DNA of 64,000 nucleotides from Flavobacterium rakeshii (lineage in GTDB: Bacteria; Bacteroidota; Bacteroidia; Flavobacteriales; Flavobacteriaceae): positions 1 to 64,000 of the forward strand of contig NZ_WOWP01000063.1 of NCBI RefSeq assembly GCF_009741375.1, written 5' to 3'. The number at the start of each line of letters is the position of its first letter. The first letter of the stretch is position 1. Positions 63,177 to 64,000 of this stretch are shown here, piece after piece. Made by a program: the position numbers and the translations under genes. The notes under the pieces are model-generated. The model did no database searches, was not told the origin of the DNA, and saw only the letters and a program-made list of their open reading frames with translations.

Positions 63177-63365
63177 TTTTTTCACCCTACCATTACATTT
63201 TTCATTTATATTTACCTCTCAAGATCAAAGGAATATGAAGTTAATTGCCGTCTTAGTCCGCTAAGACTACATACCACCGCTAGCTTTTAAAAAGCAAATG
63301 AAGCATTAAACCTTTAATGCCACTCTTTGTTTGTATTATTCTTATAACATTTATTTCACAACATA
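63177..63365 (+). promoter_or_regulatory. Structured leader of the MATE gene with a 9-codon ORF
   Basis: 189 bp. A short ORF MKLIAVLVR-stop (63235-63264) is preceded by AAAGGA, a rare good Shine-Dalgarno. Its end lies in a perfect 7-bp hairpin GTCTTAG-TCCG-CTAAGAC (63250-63267). A second perfect 8-bp hairpin GCATTAAA-CC-TTTAATGC follows at 63303-63320, 45 nt before the MATE start. The layout is that of a leader-peptide attenuator or a structured RNA switch. No known riboswitch class is recognised. Confidence 0.45.
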
Positions 63366-64000
63366 ATGACACAGCAGTCAAAACTGGGCAACGCGTATTC
63401 ACGCTTTTATGCCTTATTACAACAATCCCTTAAGGGAGAAAACATCGATTTCACTACGGGTAGCATCCGCAGGGGCGTACTGTTACTGGCAATACCCATG
63501 ATGCTCGAAATGATGATGGAATCGGTTTTTGCACTGGTAGACCTTTACTTTGTGGGACACCTTGAAAACAGTAGTTTCGCCGTACAGACAGTAGGCTTAA
63601 CCGAATCGGTATTAACCGTAATCTACTCCATTGCCATAGGCATGAGTATGGCTGCCACAGCAGTAGTAGCCCGACGTATAGGAGAAAAAAATCCTGAAGC
63701 AGCCTCAAGAGCCGGTATGCAGGCTATAGTGGTAGCCGTGGCGGTTAATCTATTAATTGCCGTATTCGGGTTTGTTTTTGCTACCGATATACTGATATGG
63801 ATGGGATCCTCAATGGAATCGGCTATTTATGGCACTGCCTTCGTACAAATTATGATGGGTGGTAGTTTTATAATCATGTTGCTTTTCCTTTTCAACGGTA
63901 TTTTCCGAGGGGCTGGTAATGCTGCCATAGCCATGAAAAGCCTTTGGGTAGCCAACATCTGTAATATTATACTATGCCCTATATTCATAAACGTACTGGA
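63366..64000 (+). CDS. MATE-family efflux transporter (3' end cut by window)
   Basis: 211 codons visible from ATG 63366. After a polar N-terminus of about 35 residues, helices follow with the MATE features 'IDFTTGSIRRGVLLLAIPMMLEMMMESVFALVDLYFVG' (core LAIPMMLEMMMESVFALVD), 'GLTESVLTVIYSIAIGMSMAATAVVAR' (core IGMSMAATAVVARRIGE) and 'GIFRGAGNAAIAMKSLW'. MATE proteins expel drugs or metabolites using Na+ or H+. The gene runs off the right edge. Confidence 0.92.
   Translation, partial: MTQQSKLGNAYSRFYALLQQSLKGENIDFTTGSIRRGVLLLAIPMMLEMMMESVFALVDLYFVGHLENSSFAVQTVGLTESVLTVIYSIAIGMSMAATAVVARRIGEKNPEAASRAGMQAIVVAVAVNLLIAVFGFVFATDILIWMGSSMESAIYGTAFVQIMMGGSFIIMLLFLFNGIFRGAGNAAIAMKSLWVANICNIILCPIFINVL

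Overview
The window reads as a chromosomal segment of a Flavobacteriaceae bacterium (Bacteroidota), most likely Flavobacterium or a close relative. The evidence is concordant. There are type IX secretion (T9SS) type A and type B C-terminal sorting domains, a GLPGLI-family protein and CarboxypepD-regulatory/TonB outer-membrane proteins. A MurF-Alr fusion is present, and secreted S9, S41 and C1B peptidases are numerous. At least a dozen Bacteroidota-type -7 promoter elements (TAnnTTTG) lie just upstream of start codons, and Shine-Dalgarno sequences are rare.

Layout. (1) 1-6146, minus strand: a giant T9SS type B surface protein, cut by the left edge, with eight tandem ~134-residue repeats. (2) 6360-18844: mostly core genes (lpxH, recJ, rsmI, tdk, a murF-alr fusion, mscL, asd, a secreted lactonase) with a few lineage-specific proteins between them. 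(3) 18857-22371: a likely metal-uptake unit with a His-rich secreted protein, a TonB-dependent receptor and a lipoprotein, behind a promoter carrying a short dyad. (4) 22454-36515: DoxX, secreted peptidases, LpxR-like and MtgA envelope enzymes, a FAD oxidoreductase with DedA, an FMN glutamate-synthase-like protein, a hairpin repeat element, and a gene broken by a single amber codon. (5) 36568-43444: small envelope proteins, accC-accB-fabH, rpmF with its YceD-like partner, pdxA, and riboflavin synthase. (6) 43464-45543: a radical-SAM/DUF4130 two-gene DNA repair or modification cassette behind a perfect 15-bp inverted repeat that brackets its own promoter. (7) 45870-52804: two large T9SS type A proteins. 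(8) 52984-56013: an RNA ligase-like protein, a small lipoprotein, and a divergent AraC regulator/MFS exporter pair. (9) 56138-61056: a CAU-anticodon tRNA gene, then a compact AT-rich four-gene operon (two paralogous small secreted Cys peptides, a GLPGLI protein, an outer-membrane beta-barrel protein) and a degraded region. It closes with a diverged 55-bp copy of the tRNA 3' end, the organisation expected of an old tRNA-integrated island. (10) 61113-64000: mce, rbfA, a LolC/E-type permease and the start of a MATE exporter with a structured leader.

The best candidates for undescribed biology are the island operon at 56477-60456, the dyad-controlled radical-SAM/DUF4130 cassette at 43464-45543, and the metal-uptake unit at 18857-22325. 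Everything here comes from reading the sequence and the translations. No similarity search was run, so family names rest on recognised motifs and domain order.
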